Below, one piece after another: positions 6,484-7,509 of a stretch of 7,509 nucleotides of DNA. The position numbers and the translations under genes are program-made. The stretch covers positions 4,178 to 11,686 of the forward strand of contig DOTA01000096.1 in NCBI GenBank assembly GCA_003513015.1, read 5' to 3'. How positions within the stretch are numbered: the stretch's first letter is position 1; each line of letters begins with the position of its first letter. This DNA comes from Chloroflexota bacterium (GTDB lineage Bacteria > Chloroflexota > Anaerolineae > Anaerolineales > UBA11858). The notes beneath the pieces are model-generated. The model saw only the letters and a list, made by a program, of their open reading frames with translations, ran no database searches and was not told the origin of the DNA.

Positions 6484-7476
6484 TTAGCGGATATGCAATG
6501 GCGCAACGCCATCTTCCTCAAAGCCGCAAGCGCGGTAAAACCGCTGGGCATTTTGGTTGCCGCGGCTGGTATCCATGAACAGGTGGGTAGCTCCGCGCCG
6601 GCTGGCGCGTTGGATGGCCGCCTCGACCAAGGCCCGCCCGATTCCCTGGCGGCGGCGCCCGGGATCAACGGCAATATCATCGATCCAGGCACGCAGCCCG
6701 GTGAGCGCTGAAACATACGATAGCACCAGGAAACCGATTAATTCTCCTTGAAGCTCCGCCACTAAAACATCCAGTGAAGTGCTTTCGCGAAAGCGCAAAC
6801 GAGCTGCCAGCACCTCGCTTTCGCTCAAGTTCTGATTCGCCGGGATCAATTGGAGCAAGTGCAAAATGCTGGCTTCATCATCGGAGCGGGATTGGCGGAT
6901 CAATAAATCGGGTGCCAGTTGATAAACCTCGCCTTTGGGTGCCGTAAAGGTGGCTACCGCCCCATTAAGCCCTGCCCAGCGAGCCAGCGCCACCCGATGC
7001 GTACGGAAGGCTACATCCACAGGCAAATGATCAGGCGCAAAAATCTGTGTTTCGGCGGCATCATCGCCGGGTTTGAGCAATCCCCCCACGGGCTTGGCCC
7101 GGTAAAAGATGATGATTCCGCTTTGGGGCGTGGGGTCGTTGGGGAAGGAATCCACATGGAACATTTCGACCAACTCAATTTCCAGGTTGGTTTCCTCGCG
7201 GCACTCTCGAATAGCCGCCTCCTCGATGCTTTCATCGGCTTCGATGAATCCCGCAGGTAAAGCCCAGTGGCCTTTCTTGGGATTGTGCCCGCGGCGGATC
7301 AGTACCACACCGCCCTCCATTTCGATCAATACCCCCACCCCTGGCACAGGATTTTTGAAAAGCACGTACCCGCAATCGGGGCAAATGGGTCGTTCGCGCC
7401 CGCCGATCACCTTGCGGTTCATTTCGTGCCCGCAGCGCTGGCAGTAGGTTGTCTGGGTGATTTCTTGGTTAATCAT
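6484..7476 (-). CDS. Zinc-ribbon Nudix hydrolase fused to GNAT N-acetyltransferase
   Basis: This 330-aa protein joins two enzymes. A zinc ribbon (Cys12, Cys15, Cys32, Cys35) resembles the N-terminal ribbon of NudC-like and ADP-ribose-type Nudix enzymes. The Nudix domain (about 43-165) has its Nudix box starting at Gly76: Glu82, then REC and REETNLEI at 90-100 supply the metal-binding glutamates, with Asn97 where the consensus has Gly. Such enzymes cleave nucleoside diphosphates linked to another group; the substrate cannot be named from sequence. Residues about 191-330 form a GNAT domain with the acetyl-CoA loop RRQGIG (275-280), IDDIAVDP before it, and NAQRFYRACGFEEDG near the end. The start is well fixed: the next in-frame codons upstream contain no start before a TAA at 7504-7506. 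No Shine-Dalgarno is seen, so leaderless translation is possible. The gene ends with tandem TAATAA. It appears to be a separate unit from the signalling operon, with no evident functional link. Confidence 0.95.
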   Translation of the reverse strand: MINQEITQTTYCQRCGHEMNRKVIGGRERPICPDCGYVLFKNPVPGVGVLIEMEGGVVLIRRGHNPKKGHWALPAGFIEADESIEEAAIRECREETNLEIELVEMFHVDSFPNDPTPQSGIIIFYRAKPVGGLLKPGDDAAETQIFAPDHLPVDVAFRTHRVALARWAGLNGAVATFTAPKGEVYQLAPDLLIRQSRSDDEASILHLLQLIPANQNLSESEVLAARLRFRESTSLDVLVAELQGELIGFLVLSYVSALTGLRAWIDDIAVDPGRRRQGIGRALVEAAIQRASRRGATHLFMDTSRGNQNAQRFYRACGFEEDGVAPLHIR

Positions 7477-7509
7477 TGTTTGAGTTTTAAAGCTGGATTT
7501 CCATTAAGT

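Overview
The window is bacterial chromosomal DNA of moderate GC. Every gene I can support lies on the minus strand, so transcription runs from high to low coordinates. The best guess for the source is an environmental bacterium of the Chloroflexota (Anaerolineae-like) type. That guess rests on the style of the six-membrane-span/GAF/multi-receiver kinases and on the weak ribosome-binding sites of two genes. It is an impression from family knowledge, and no marker gene here fixes the taxonomy.

In transcription order, the first gene (7476 to 6484) is a stand-alone zinc-ribbon/Nudix hydrolase fused to a GNAT acetyltransferase. It is followed by a 154-bp gap holding a plausible extended -10 promoter, the only sizeable non-coding stretch. 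A tight four-gene signalling operon then runs off the window's low-coordinate end: a 447-aa six-TM/GAF/coiled-coil protein (6329 to 4986), a 436-aa paralogue (4993 to 3683), an 1174-aa hybrid histidine kinase (3667 to 143), and the first 47 codons of a CheR-type methyltransferase (143 to beyond base 1). The junctions are an 8-nt overlap, a 15-nt gap with a good Shine-Dalgarno, and a TGATG stop/start overlap.

The three membrane proteins share one plan: six TM segments, a coiled coil, a GAF domain, then a second coiled coil. Only the third continues into HisKA, HATPase and three receiver domains. The first two end just after the signalling coiled coil, close to where a kinase module would normally follow. 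The most interesting idea here is that these output-less sensors assemble with the full kinase, or tune it through matching coiled coils, giving a three-input receptor feeding one phosphorelay and a CheR-linked branch. The paralogy and domain endings are visible in the sequence; the assembly is inference.

No RNA genes, CRISPR arrays, insertion sequences or attachment sites were recognised.
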